A stretch of DNA of 64,000 bases from Opisthocomus hoazin (taxonomy: Eukaryota > Chordata > Aves > Opisthocomiformes > Opisthocomidae), in contig NC_134415.1 in the NCBI RefSeq assembly GCF_030867145.1, forward strand, positions 21,368,417 through 21,432,416, read 5' to 3'. Position 1 is the first letter of the stretch; each line of letters starts with the position of its first letter. This document shows, one piece after another, positions 13,976 to 25,586 of the stretch. Both the position numbers and the translations under genes were made by a program. The notes beneath the pieces were generated by a model. It did no database searches. It saw nothing but the letters and a program-made list of their open reading frames with translations, and was not told where the DNA came from.

Positions 13976-13998
13976 TTTTTTTTTTTTTTTTTTTTTTT
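13976..13998 (+). repeat. Poly(T) tract (23 T)
   Basis: A homopolymer run between exon 10 and the LTR. In the TTC7A transcript it reads as poly(A), upstream of a separate pyrimidine stretch that serves the exon 10 acceptor. Confidence 0.9.
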
Positions 13999-14027
13999 AA
14001 ATATCTTTTGTCAAGATAGCTGCTTGG

Positions 14028-14032
14028 CTTAG
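14028..14032. repeat. LTR target-site duplication, left copy
   Basis: CTTAG directly abuts the LTR terminus TGTTC. The same five bases follow the other end at 14443-14447. Confidence 0.85.
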
Positions 14033-14442
14033 TGTTCTGGTTTCGGCTGCCGCCGGCAACAAAAGCATCATGCGGCCGCCCCTCCCCCCACCGGCGTGCG
14101 GAGGAGAATGGAAAGAAAGAGGCAGAAACTGGTGGGTCGGGATAAGGGCAGTTAAACAGAGCAGCAAACAGTAACAGTAACAACAACGATACAGATAAGG
14201 AGAAAATACGACCCAAACTCGCACAACAGACCCTCTCTCCCAGACAGGACCGGCGCTGTGCGCTCCTCATCTGCGAGTGAGTTCCACCGCCGCGCCGCCC
14301 CCCCCACCGGAACCCAGCGTGACGTCACATGGTATGGAATACCCGGCTCGTTTGGCCAGGTGGGGGTTGGGTCAGCCCACCCGACTGTGCCCCTTCCCGG
14401 AGTTCGGTGAAAATTAACCCTGTCCTGGCCGAACCCAGGACA
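14033..14442 (-). mobile_element. Solo LTR of an avian endogenous retrovirus (ERVL-like)
   Basis: A 410-bp element flanked by a perfect 5-bp target duplication, CTTAG, at 14028-14032 and 14443-14447. Its ends are imperfect inverted repeats: TGTTCTGGTTTCGGC at the left and, as reverse complement, TGTCCTGGGTTCGGC at the right, matching at 13 of 15 bases with the TG...CA ends of retroviral LTRs. The composition resembles the abundant bird LTR class whose 3' end reads GCGGC..GC..GTTGCCGGC. On that model the LTR is in the minus orientation, sense to TTC7A. No gag, pol or env sequence is present, so this is a solo LTR left by recombination between two LTRs. Many CpGs survive, suggesting a fairly recent insertion. 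The 5-bp duplication favours an ERVL-like class, but the family name is inference. Confidence 0.85.
14320..14327. promoter_or_regulatory. Palindromic CRE (TGACGTCA) within the LTR
   Basis: A perfect cAMP-response element, TGACGTCA, lies in the LTR at a position expected of U3 enhancer sequence. CREB and ATF family proteins bind this octamer. A G/C-rich stretch at about 14288-14310 lies on the downstream side in the minus orientation. Function is inferred from the motif alone. Confidence 0.6.
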
Positions 14443-14447
14443 CTTAG
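14443..14447. repeat. LTR target-site duplication, right copy
   Basis: CTTAG directly after the LTR terminus GGACA. It is identical to the left copy. Confidence 0.85.
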
Positions 14448-14758
14448 TAATCAAATCAGGGGAAACAAACTGTTGTGGCCCAGGCGATTTATTATTTTTT
14501 CTAACGACATCATTTTCCTCTTCTCAGTTAACGGGGCTTGATAGCATACAGCATCACTTCAAACTACGACCACTTTGTTCAAGTGCCTACATATAAATGA
14601 CTTTAATGTCTCAAACACTTAATGTGTACATTTCTGGCCTGTGCTGCCACAGGTCTGTAGCTGTTTCTACTAACTGCCAACTAGCGTGCTTCATTTTCAC
14701 CTTCCCTGAGAAGCCCCTACAGAGACCGGCTTTGCTGGCAGGTTCCAGCAGGAGGTAC

Positions 14759-14896
14759 CTCAGACAGCATGACGTACTGCCCTCTTCTGCCCAGCGTGAT
14801 GCTGAGGAGGTCGTACACTGCAGAAGCATCCTGGAGGCTGACAGCTCGGTCATCCTGCTGGTCCGGGGCTCGGCTGATCACTGCGTCCCGGTTTGC
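14759..14896 (-). CDS. TTC7A: TTC7A coding exon 9
   Basis: This 138-nt, phase-0 exon encodes residues 353-398, beginning [17 protein letters not shown] and ending [11 protein letters not shown]. The acceptor TGTGCCCAG is just right of 14896 and the donor GTACCT just left of 14759. It aligns over its full length with vertebrate TTC7A. The conserved [14 protein letters not shown] core is an alpha-helical piece preceding the TPR of exons 10-11. Its sequence is more GC-rich than the surrounding intron. Its phase and length match the orthologous exon. Confidence 0.95.
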
Positions 14897-16251
14897 CTGG
14901 GCACAGACACAAACGGAGCATCAGACCACAAAAGAGCAAGAGAGAACCGACTCCTCCATAGGAAGTTCCACCCATTATTCCTGACGTTTTATTTAAAACC
15001 ACCTTGAGATGTATTTTTTTTAAACACATCCCAACATAAGGAAGATGTTTCCATAGAGTTACTTCTTACCCACATGAAGCAAGCTCAAGACAACAGCTGT
15101 ATGTATGGAAAGGAACTGCTAGGAATACCTCATCCAGATTTGTTCTGCAGAATTAGAGCATTAGGAAACAGACCTACCAGATTCTATTTCCTCAATAATT
15201 AGAAATGCAAGGCCATCCTTAAACCACATTCCTTGTTACTTCAATTGCCTGCAACTGTGATGACTGCTTCCATGGTTGATATTTTATCTTCTGTGTCTGC
15301 ACTTGATTTATTCCCAATGGCACATGCTTTTGTGCTTCTTTTCTGCTACTCACTCTATTTTTTTCATTTGACCAGGTTGCCCTAGTAATCAAATCTGCCT
15401 GTCATCAATTTAATGAACACCAAATAATTTAAAAAATATATCTTCTAGGTGTTAGTTTTGCATAACCTATCAGTGCATTGCTCAGCCTAGATCAAAAAGA
15501 AACATTACTTTTGACAGAAAGTGATCAGCCTAGCAATTCACAAGGATGTCCCAAAATACCATATGTCATAGACTCAGATTTACTTCAAGATCCCAGCCTC
15601 CTTATTTTCTGAGCACACAGAGGGAAACTTGAATCCCAAAGTAAATAGAAAAGTCCCTCTGACTGACGACACAGATACGCTGCCCTGGGCTCCTCAGCCA
15701 AAAGCGGTGCAACATCAGACGTTCAGGTCTAGATATCTAAAAGATCAGAAAAATTAGAAGATTGCCAGCAGTTTCACCTGGGGCAAAGACAAACAAAGCG
15801 TTCCCTCCCTGAAGCGCGGAGGTCATGAGATTTATTTCATAATACTTACCACTATAATCTTACATCTATTTCTTTCTAATTGCAGTGAGATTTTTTTTTT
15901 TCCTAAAAAGGTTAAACATGGGAATTAAGCATAATAAAAATTTCCAAAGAATGCAGCCCTTAAAGCCCACGCATATTTCATTACGATTAAGCTGCAGCTG
16001 TTTCATCATGATATTATCTGTGTAATGCCCCAGTTCCAAGCACTCTTCATCTCAGCCTCCAGCCAAGACAGCAAACACAATTACTGACAACTAACACAAT
16101 CACAACCGAGAGCTGAACGGCAGCTGCTGTTAAAGGCAAACTGACAGGTCAGACTCCGTCTAGTGTTTGCACAAATAAACTTACACCAACTCTCCTAGCC
16201 ACAAAGTATTTTTCTTTTTCATGTTATTGCAAAAGACGTAATTTGTGATTT

Positions 16252-16270
16252 AAAAAAAAAAAAAAAAAAA
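16252..16270 (+). repeat. Poly(A) tract (19 A)
   Basis: A homopolymer run in intron 8 with no recognisable retroposon body beside it. Confidence 0.85.
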
Positions 16271-16462
16271 TTGTTCAGAACAACAGGTTGCACGAGAGAA
16301 TGAAACCAAAGAGAAAATCCTGCAACGAGAGTACAGAAGCATAGCTCGTCTACCTTTATTAGCAGAACTAAACAAGTAAGTATCAAAAAAATTAAACAGA
16401 TGTTTAAGCTGTTTGGATTTAACCCCAAACTGATACTTTAATAGGAAAAAAAGACTTCAAGT

Positions 16463-16534
16463 AAAGGCATATACAGAATGATCCTAAGATTGCTACTTCA
16501 GAGGGTTAAAGAAAAAGCATACACAGAACGATCC
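16463..16534 (+). repeat. Imperfect 22-bp direct repeat, 50 bp apart
   Basis: AAAGGCATATACAGAATGATCC (16463-16484) recurs as a near copy at 16513-16534, with differences at four positions. Its origin is unknown. Confidence 0.6.
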
Positions 16535-19500
16535 GTACTGCGGAGTGAATCCTCCTACGTGTATACAATAGCATTACCAATTTTTCTCTGCGCTGGTTAC
16601 ATTCTTATGACAATTGTTTGTAGAAAATAGCTACTGAGATAGCACCCCCATGCTCTGTAATCTCATCATCACCCACCCATTAGTCTCAGCTATAGCCTAA
16701 TGGTTTTTTGGGTATCCATCTAGAACTAAGCTATGATTTTTAAGTTGATGCATCACCACAGATAGAAAATTAATCAGAATTGGTGAGTGGCCATTAATAT
16801 CTGCTAACAGATACTGGTACTAGAGGGAAGAACATGTCCCCATCCTGCAATAAGCAGCAATACGAGACGTATTACAAGGATGCAACATTCTAAAACTGCA
16901 GTCATACTGAACATATCATACTTCACCTAAGCAGACAGCAGTTAAAAACAACATATGCATCAGCATGACTAATATACGTTCCAAGAAGATCATAAACCTG
17001 CTTATTTTGTTCAAGCTTTCAAACCTCAAAGCCACAGAAGGTCTCTGCAATCTATCACTCTCTATACTTGCATGCTATAAAAGTTGTCACTGAGTAGATT
17101 CATCACCACTTCTATCCCAACAATTTTTTTAATACTAAACCTATTTCAAATTGCTAATTCCAGCTGACAAAAAAAAGAAAAAAAAAAATCAAGAAGTTCC
17201 TGCATTATCAGAGAGATATAAAAAACCACGCAAAGCCAAAAGATGCAAACCTCATAACAAACTGACTAAACAGTAGCAAGAACACGGAGTGTGTCAAACA
17301 GGAATGTACATCATCCCAAGACTAAAGCTGTCATTTACTACTGCAGTGCTACATAGAGGAGGGCAGAGAAAGGAATGTGAATCACTATTTCTTGAAACCC
17401 ACTCAGGGAAACTGGCATGCTTCTGTGGCCTGCCTCTCACAGAAGGAAGGGTACTGTGACCCAGATGACCATTAGCCAATTTTTCTTGTGTTTACCTTTG
17501 TTAATGTTTTTGTAAACTTCAGTTTGGCAGGGAGAAATCCTGACCGGCGCTGGGTAAGTACAGGTGCAAAATAGTTGCAGTTACTGCAACACAGCATACA
17601 CTGATTCTATTGGATGGGGAATTTTGCTTACTGAGACGAACACAGAGAGAGATTTCATTTTGCATTTGAGAATGCATAAATTCTAAGCCATTTACACCAA
17701 CATTTTTTCAATACCTGTGTTTCTGTTGTTTCACATCACTAATTTTCCTGAACAAATGGAAAAAGGGTTATTTGTAGAACACTGATCTCCAGTGTATCAA
17801 TAACATATGCAGCAATTCCCATTTTGTCCTACTGCATTACTTCCATCTCCTTCACTACAAGCAGCAGTAAAACATAGCTACAAATACATTTTCAACACCC
17901 CCAGCATGACTCTTACCCTTAAGCTGTTCCCATTGGCACACAGACATGCCTCACAGCACACAAGCACGATGGCGAGAGATGGTGACTCACACCATTAAAA
18001 GCAGAGAACCTCTGTTCAGGGCTGCTGCGTGGGATGGAGAAGGTCACTAATGCTACCAACAGGAGTTTCACCATTGGGAGTTAGCGTAACTTGCATTATA
18101 CGGAGCAAAAATATACCCTTTATTTGAGGTACTCCTAGATAATGGAGCAACCCAGAGATGCATCGCATTTGCATATTTTGGGATGTATCAGACACAACCA
18201 GCTGTGCATGCAGGTGATTCAGACATGACAACAATCCTATCCGGGGAGGTAAGACGCATCCTGTAGTCAGCCCCGACCAAGCAGCACACAGGGCCACGAG
18301 CACCTTCAACTCTCCCTTTCCGCAGCAGGGAAACAGCCCGCCCGCCAGCCACACACACCAGCAGGGCTCCCGCATGGGCTGGTAGTCCACCCAGCGCTCA
18401 GCCATGCTGATGTCTCTGCACCATGCTAGAAGCCCAACTCAGGTGTTCAACCTGACCAGGCACAGAACTGGCTGGGTTTCAGCAGGGCTTTTCAGATCCG
18501 TCCCCAGACCGCAGCAATACAACAGTATGGGACTTTCAGATCCATGCTGGCTCTGACAGCAGGGAAGAGATCTGCCTTTCCAGGGACCTGCGATTTAACT
18601 AACAACCCTGCTGAGCTACAAACAGCTTGTGCTTTCCTATCCACATATACAGTGTACTTACCTGCAAACTAGATAAGCCACCTATACATGGAGGATTTGC
18701 TGTGTATCAACGACCCTGATAATTACATCTTATTTATGGAATGTTTATTACATGTAGAATGGAAAAAAGCCACAGCAAATCCAAACAGCCATTACTTCAG
18801 CAGTTATTACACACACATTTATGCTGAAGAAAATTAAATTTTACCACAGGACAAAGATGTGCTTCTTAATAAAACATCAAGCAATCATATGAATTACAAT
18901 ACAGCATATTCCAAGTTGCAGCCCCTTCTCACAGCAATTAGCTATGAAGTATCCTTTAATTGCTCACTTTGAAACATAGCTCCCCCTGCTTTTTTTTGAA
19001 GAAGGAAAAGAAAGCAATTAAAATCTTTAATGAGTGCCTGCTGCCTGCCCCTTAATTCATGGGCATTCTAATGTTCAACTTGTGTCTTTTCATAATAGAC
19101 ATAATTGCCAGATCCACTGCAACCCATCTATACAGAGCGGCAGCATGTTTTACACAGTGTACTGTAATAATGTAATTGGTGTGATTCAATACTAGCATTA
19201 AGAGAGAATAACAAATGCTATGTGTGCAAGATTGACAACAAGCTTTTGAAATCATGCAGCCGATGCCTCTACTGCCAAAAGATGTGAAACATTTCGCATA
19301 TGTCCTTTGGATCTCCACTCTTGACTGTTTTGTCCCTGGTGCCAACAAAATGAGTGAATTCTTCGCAACAGCAAGGACCCATTCACACGAAGAGGCTACT
19401 GACTTTTCACCTAAGTTATTGATGAGCTCTACACAGCACTTGAAGGTTCCCCTCACTAACATACACGAAGAAAATATTCAGGGTCCACTGCAAAGCTGCT

Positions 19501-20914
19501 GTGAAAATGGGAAACAGGTGGAACAGGGAGGAAATACCATACTCCAGCCACTCCCCAAACTGATTTTACAGAGATACCACAGCTTGCTCCATTTCAGACC
19601 AGAAGCATGGTGAATGAAAACTTACTGCCTTGTGAACTGTGTGGCATCTGTCTCATTTCTGGTAGGCATCAGACCACAAGTTACTGGCACCCCATTCAGA
19701 CGTCTCAGCAAAATAAACCATTATTATTGGTTATTAAATATGACCACATAGATACAGCTTATGTCTCACCAGGTATATTTTAACATCTTGTACTGTAGCA
19801 GAACTAATTCTGGACACATCACTGAAAACAAGACAGACGTACCCCTCCCTAGCCAAAACAGCCCCACAACCCTACACAAAAGGAAGAGAGGGAGAAAGTC
19901 ATGAAGTTTATTTATGGATACTGTCTTGGGTAACAAAGACATATTTGCTATCAGTAACCTGCATTTAGAAAGCTGTCTTCCAAGAATTTGCATCCTCCCT
20001 GCAAGCTCGGAAACAAGACTTTCTACTGCAAAGCAGAAGAAAAAGAGCCATCTCGTTTCCAGCAACTCGCATTAGAACTATTTATTCAAGAGGCAATTAA
20101 CAGAGGTGGTGTATTTCCTACTAGAAACATCCTACAATCCACCTTTGCAGGTCCCAAACACATAGCTTTGCCTTGCAGACCAGCTGAAGAGAGAGTCGGG
20201 CTTGCTATTGTAAGCGCATGGCCATGATTTGGCAGGAACCAACAGAGTAGGCAGTCCTGTCCCCAGATGCCTCCTTCAGCTGCCACAGTCCAATAGCTCT
20301 CAAGAAAAATATTCATGATGGTCACCTAGCTGTTGTATCACCACTGGGCTTGGTTATCATTAAAAAAAAAAAAAAATCCTACAAAAGCAACAAGAGCCTT
20401 CTCCTTTGCCAACCTATTGTTGGACAGAGTTATTTTGCAAAGCTAGGAATTCCAGAGGTAACAGGCTTTAAGTATTTCTGTGCTTAAAAATACATGCGTT
20501 TAATCCTATTCCATTAAGACATGCTCACAGCCATGAGTTTGCTCTCACCAGTAAAAAGAACAGGAAAAGTTCCAGTAACTTACTTCCCCCCTCACCATCT
20601 GTTCTGTGCTCTCAGGCTCTCCAAGGTCAAATCGCCTTTAGGGATTCAAATCAGAGATAAAATGGGGATGACATTTCTAATCTGTGTTACACAGGCACAG
20701 AAATTATTAGTTTTGGATACAAGAAGTTTCATTTTCAGTATGGGTGAAGAGCCAAAAAAAAAAACCAGTACATGTTACCTGGTATGCTTGGTGGACTGCA
20801 CCAGCCAGAATCCCCAGCTGTAAGCGCCAGCATTGCCAAGGGCTGAATAAACGGGATTTTAGGCTGTATGTTGGATCTCAGATTCAAGTAGGCAAGGTTT
20901 CTAAGTGCAAGAAC

Positions 20915-20930
20915 TTTTTTTTTTTTTTTT
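20915..20930 (+). repeat. Poly(T) tract (16 T)
   Basis: A homopolymer run in intron 8 with no associated element seen. Confidence 0.85.
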
Positions 20931-22247
20931 AGCCTCAAAAGTAAACACAAGTAGTAATAGAAAGTGTTCCATTCCTGGCTCTGAGAAACTTCTGTCTGAC
21001 TTCAAGGGGCAGTGCAGTTAATTCTGAATACTCCTGAGAATGGTTATTAAAATAAACAACACTGTGGCTAAGGGTTAGTCCTGCCAAGCCTCCCTTGCCT
21101 ACACCCCGCAGCACAAAGCACCAGAGTCCCTGAGGGCAGAACTAGTGCCATTCCCACTGGCAGCACAATGCAGAGAAACTACACTGCAGCAAGTCACAAC
21201 ATGTCCTTGGTTCTCCCAACACACACAGTACCACTGGTTTTGATGGGTTAAATGCAATAAGAAAGAGGACTAGTGGTTTAAAAATAGGCCAGTTCATTTT
21301 TTCCAACATGTGACATGAACACATCATTCTACCACAGCCTGAGCTTGTAAAGGCTGTCACCAGCTGGCCTTCCCCTTGGTCTGAAGGAGAGCATTTTCCT
21401 TCTCTCACAAAACGCAGCCCATCCACACCATCGTAACTTAGGCTGTGCATAAGGAATGAGAATTTAGCCAGGAGGCCACAAACCCCCCTAAAGACAGCCC
21501 TGACTGTGGTAATCTTCAGGCTGCCCGATTTGTTTCACTAGATTCCTTCATGAGAACTCTACAGCCAACCACCGTGACTAAGTAACAGCTGGCATGGAGG
21601 AAGAGCACTTGCCAAACTCAACAACTGGCATGCTTTTCATTGTTTACCAAGATGCCTTCGTTTACAAAAATAGGCTCCCATTTTCAACAGGAGAGAAAGA
21701 ATACAGGAGGCAACTCGGCATAGTACCATGAGAGAAGAGGTGCCAAGCTTTCACTAAGTGTTAATATATCCACAGAAGCATTTTCAAAGCTATGAAAGGG
21801 GCTACCATGGTACTTGGCCATCTGAAAAACTTTTACATACTTAAGCTCAGAGGCAGAGTGAGTGAAATACTGAAGGAACCTTTAATTACCCCTTTAGAAA
21901 ATATTCTCATTTCATCCCACCAGACCATGCAAAGTAACTCCCTTCCAAAGCAAGGAAAAAGAAGAAAAGCCGGGGCAGCGTCACAAGCCAGAACCCAGCA
22001 CCGCTAAGAGCCAGAGGTGTCCTGGAATGTAGGGTCTGGGTCACACCACCTTAAAAGCGATTTCTTTTCGTCTTTTCCCCCTTACAGGAACAGTTCATGT
22101 AAGCCCCGTAACATCTTCTGGGGAGTTGCACAGATCCTGGTGAAGTAGATGTTAGCTTCGTCTTTGGAAGGCAACACAAACTGAAAAATATAGTGAATTT
22201 CAGCAGCAAACCACCTAGCACTGACCTACTCCCTCCCTGTACGGCTT

Positions 22248-22264
22248 GGGGGGGGGGGGGGGGG
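22248..22264 (+). repeat. Homopolymer G tract (17 G)
   Basis: An uninterrupted run of 17 G in intron 8, followed by CTGGGG. It can form G-quadruplex structures on the plus strand and would be a C tract in the TTC7A transcript. Confidence 0.9.
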
Positions 22265-23558
22265 CTGGGGAAAGGTGTTCCAGATGTATGCTACCTGAAA
22301 AAGCTACCATGTCTCCTTTTCATCAAGTTTATCACACATTTACTTCGAGGTTCTCCGATGATTTACGCTCCTCCCCAGTACAGCTTTGCTCTGTGTCCCC
22401 TCCATGTGCTGGCAATTCTTCTGTTCCTCCACCCCCCAATTTTGTTCCCCCGAGCTCATTTTGAAGTGGCAAAAGTCAGGAACAGGCATATGGAGCAGCT
22501 GTTTGGCTTTACGGTCCTGCAAGAAAGTTACACTGTCATGGTTGCTCTTTTGTCTCTTTAAAACGATCAGACAGGAAAAGTACCTTTCTGGTGAGTTTTG
22601 CTCTGACAGAGCAATCAAAGTGTCAGAGAAGCTGGAGAGCTCCCAGCAAGCCAACCTAATTGTATACTTCTGTTTCATTTTACAGGGTTCATAACTGTAA
22701 ATACTGAAAGAATGCCTAATCCAGCCAAAATCCAGGAACACCAACTACGTTGCTTACTGGCCTACAGAAACCTATCATTATCACTTGCCACTGACACTCT
22801 CTCCAGGAAGGAAAATATGTTTTATTTAGTGGTTAACGTTATATCATTAGGGAGACCTCAACTGGAAATCTGCTTCTTGTTAACTCATTTTCCATGAGCT
22901 TCAGCAAATTCTAAAAAACAACCATAAACTTCAAACAAATAGCAAACCTGTACATGAGAAAGTTCACTAGCCTACAACAAAGCTGTCATGGAAAAGATGT
23001 CTCATCATAAATTAAAGAAAATTTCCCCTTCTTAATACCATAACAGTAAAATTACAGGAAAATATTTACGGATTGCAAACATATCTGTATCCCTCTATTC
23101 CTTCACTTAATAAGCACATTTCTGTGGTTCCTAAGTGTACTTCTATACACAGCTGTATTTCTATATACTTGTCTTGTATTTTTGTTAAAACAATAAACTC
23201 ACAGCAAGCCTATTGCTAATGCAAGAAGAAAGCTCAGATGTTCCATTTCACAAAAAATGGAAAGACAGTTATGGTTCCTGCAGTGCTCCACTACAGGATC
23301 TTTGATTATTTAAGTGCTCTATACGCAGCAGATCAAAATGCCTTGCATACACCTGCAGAAAGTTCCTATATGCAAAAGCAGCACTTAAACACAGGTTTAT
23401 TTATTTAGCCTTGAAGTCAGCACAGCAGTCCAGTTCCTATCACTAGCATTTTCACACTGTCTCATCCATAACTTTGTTACAGCACCAGTTTGCCATTTTA
23501 TGTGCTACTGAATAAGACAGGGACAACTTTCATTCACCTCAGTAGAACAAGATTATAC

Positions 23559-23594
23559 GGTTTAAAGTCCCACTTATAGGGTTTAAAGTCCCAC
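23559..23594 (+). repeat. Two tandem copies with 21-bp period
   Basis: GGTTTAAAGTCCCAC occurs at 23559-23573 and again at 23580-23594. This is a short local duplication. Confidence 0.7.
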
Positions 23595-24932
23595 AAGGCC
23601 TTTCTGACCGCAAGCCCAGTCCCAGAAAAGGCTGAAGCAGCCAGTACTGTCGTTGCTCCAGACCCCTGATCCTCCTCCTGCTTGGACCAGCCCTGACAAG
23701 GGAAGCTGACATGAGTTTTTCTGATTTTAACACAAGCACACGTGGTGTTCTACAAGCCCTCACTCCTGGAGCCTCTGCTTCCAGTTATGAAAAGCCCTCC
23801 TCACTGCAGAAAAGTCCTTGAAAACACAAAGCAGAGGTACTGTAGAGGCTTAACCTAGAAATCACTAAAAACCATGAAGTATAGTAACACTCAAAGGTAC
23901 ACGATTTTTAAGTCAATTTAATCTTTTGGGGTGGTTCCACCTCTTCAATTTTTCCCCAAACTTTAAAAGCAAACAACATTCAACTGCAATGTTCTGAAAA
24001 AGTTTGCAGGAAAGGGGGAGGACTTGAGCCAGAAGAACCAGACAAAGAAAAACTGAAGGAAGCAAAAACCAAACCAAAACAAAGTTTCCACAGTATCTCT
24101 TTCCAGCTTGTCTGAAAGCTGTTTAAAAGTTCCTATGAGGGTCATTGATGCTCCAAGGTTTTCAGATGTCACTTGGAGCTACAAGTCACCACCCAGTGTT
24201 TAAAGCAAAGTAACTTTCCTTACACTTTTTCAGAAAACATTCCTTAAACATTTTCTGGATGTTTGCATCTTTTCAAAACATGAAGATGATCAAACATTAC
24301 CATGCAGTTTTCCATGCGGTTGTTTTTCTCCACCTTTTTCCCCTTCCTCTTATGGGATTTTTTAGTGCAACTGATGTTATAAATAGAGTAAGTCTAATTC
24401 TTTCACTGTAGTTCATTATGGATGTTTCTGCATGTGACAAAACTCATTGCATCATCAGCACCAGAAACTGCCAAAGATCACGCACGACTGGAACAGCTGA
24501 AATACTATCCCTGAAGACTCAGTAACGTAAGCAGGATATTGTACCCTGCAAATACCAAACAGCAGGTACTGCCATCATGCCTGGCTTTAGGTAAGGCTCC
24601 TTTCCTCTTGTTCTTGATCCATAAAACCCCACAGATGATTTGAATGGAAACATCAGTCTACTGACTGCATCCGGATGTCAGAGCCTGCATGCAGCTATGG
24701 TGAATGCAGTCACTTCCTCTTCCTGATAATTCCCAAAACCTTCACTGACATTCCATTTAATAAAAGTGGTGTCAGTAACAAAGGAATAAATAGCATTTCC
24801 TGCTCAGCAGCTGAATCCTTGCTTATGTTTATCTAGGGAAGATTCTGTAAACAAAACCAGCCAGAAGACTTGATATGGAAACACTAGATATTCCTTCATG
24901 CTATTAGTATTGCAAACTCATTTTTGGCTTAC

Positions 24933-24996
24933 CATGGATTCACTGATTAAGAGGAGAAGAAGAGCCTCTTCTACGTTGTCTTGAGGGCAGTACGCA
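24933..24996 (-). CDS. TTC7A: TTC7A coding exon 8
   Basis: A small 64-nt exon completing codon 331 and encoding residues 332-352, AYCPQDNVEEALLLLLISES followed by Met. The chosen acceptor is CTGTCTTTCAG right of 24996 and the donor is GTAAGC. A second AG 22 nt further upstream, at 25019-25020, was tested and shifts the frame. The chosen site has the better pyrimidine tract, keeps the frame and gives the same length as mammalian TTC7A. The E-E-A-L-L-L-L-L-I-S-E-S helix is among the most conserved segments of TTC7A and TTC7B. The residues Tyr-Cys-Pro-Gln-Asp-Asn just before it favour TTC7A. Confidence 0.95.
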
Positions 24997-25425
24997 CTGA
25001 AAGACAGCACATATTTTTCTGAGGAAGGTCAAGAATTATCCTGTCAGCCTCTTTCTCATTTCACAAGAGCAGTAACTTGAAACATCTCATGCATAATTCA
25101 TTTGCTAGGCAATACCTTCTTTTGCAGGTTCTCACAATTAAAAGCTCTGTAATATATCCTAGATGAGCTATACTGAACCATAAATAGATTATTTCCATTT
25201 CATAGCAAAGACGGCTATTTGGTTGGATTTTCTTCCTTCCTGGGAAAAAAAAAAATCAAACACTCAAGGTTTAAAGCTTTATTTTCCAGCAGACCTTTTG
25301 ATAGGAAGGTAAAAACAAGACCACACAACAAAACTACTACATGCAGCAGTGACATAATTAGCAGTACCAAAGAGTGTTTAAACACTCTCCTTCCTCCTGC
25401 CAACAAACTAAAATGGAACACTTAC
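24997..25425 (-). other. TTC7A: TTC7A intron 7
   Basis: The shortest intron in the window, 429 bp, between exons 7 and 8. Nothing is recognisable in it beyond the splice signals and a short A tract near 25243. Confidence 0.85.
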
Positions 25426-25586
25426 TTCTCTTCTGCATACAGCTCGGGCCTCCGACAAAGAAGATTGCTAACATAAGACTGATCTTCCTTGTTCATGAAC
25501 TCAGGAAGCGGATCTGATAAAGGGCTCCAGTAACAGTCTTCACTGAGGGAATGGAGAAGTACTTGGGCCAGCTGCTTCGCTGCAGT
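25426..25586 (-). CDS. TTC7A: TTC7A coding exon 7
   Basis: A 161-nt exon encoding residues 278-330 plus two bases of codon 331. The recognisable core is [20 protein letters not shown], followed by SDPLPEF, and it matches TTC7A rather than TTC7B. The acceptor is GATCTCTAG, giving Thr-Ala-Ala-Lys at the exon start and continuing the frame of exon 6. A competing CTGCAG lies 7 nt downstream and would break the frame. The donor is GTAAGT. The C-terminal part of the exon ([10 protein letters not shown]) is more divergent, as expected for a loop between helices. Confidence 0.94.

Larger units (their letters stand above)
13944..14758 (-). other. TTC7A: TTC7A intron 9 (contains a solo LTR)
   Basis: A short 815-bp intron between exons 9 and 10. 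Half of it is the solo LTR at 14033-14442. A 23-nt T tract sits at 13976-13998. The remaining 316 bp next to exon 9 is unique sequence with no recognisable feature. Confidence 0.85.
14897..24932 (-). other. TTC7A: TTC7A intron 8
   Basis: A 10.0-kb intron. No mobile element longer than fragments was recognised. It contains an A run (16252-16270), a T run (20915-20930), a G run (22248-22264) and two short direct repeats (16463-16534 and 23559-23594). Open frames of about 100-136 codons, such as 19052-19462 and 18016-18405 on the minus strand, show no domain or splice context and are taken as chance. Confidence 0.7.

Noticed and set aside
14152..14454. Open frames of up to 156 codons at 13800-14541 on both strands as possible genes
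   Set aside because: They run through the solo LTR and TTC7A exon 10. None corresponds to a retroviral protein, and the only real coding part is the 84-nt exon.
19052..19462. A 136-codon minus-strand open frame, and a 129-codon one at 18016-18405, in intron 8
   Set aside because: Translations show no homology or domain I recognise, and they do not fit the continuous TTC7A protein, which is already complete between exons 8 and 9.
24997..25018. Upstream AG at 25019-25020 as acceptor for TTC7A exon 8
   Set aside because: It adds 22 nt and breaks the frame. The CTGTCTTTCAG site at 24997 keeps the frame and matches the known exon length.
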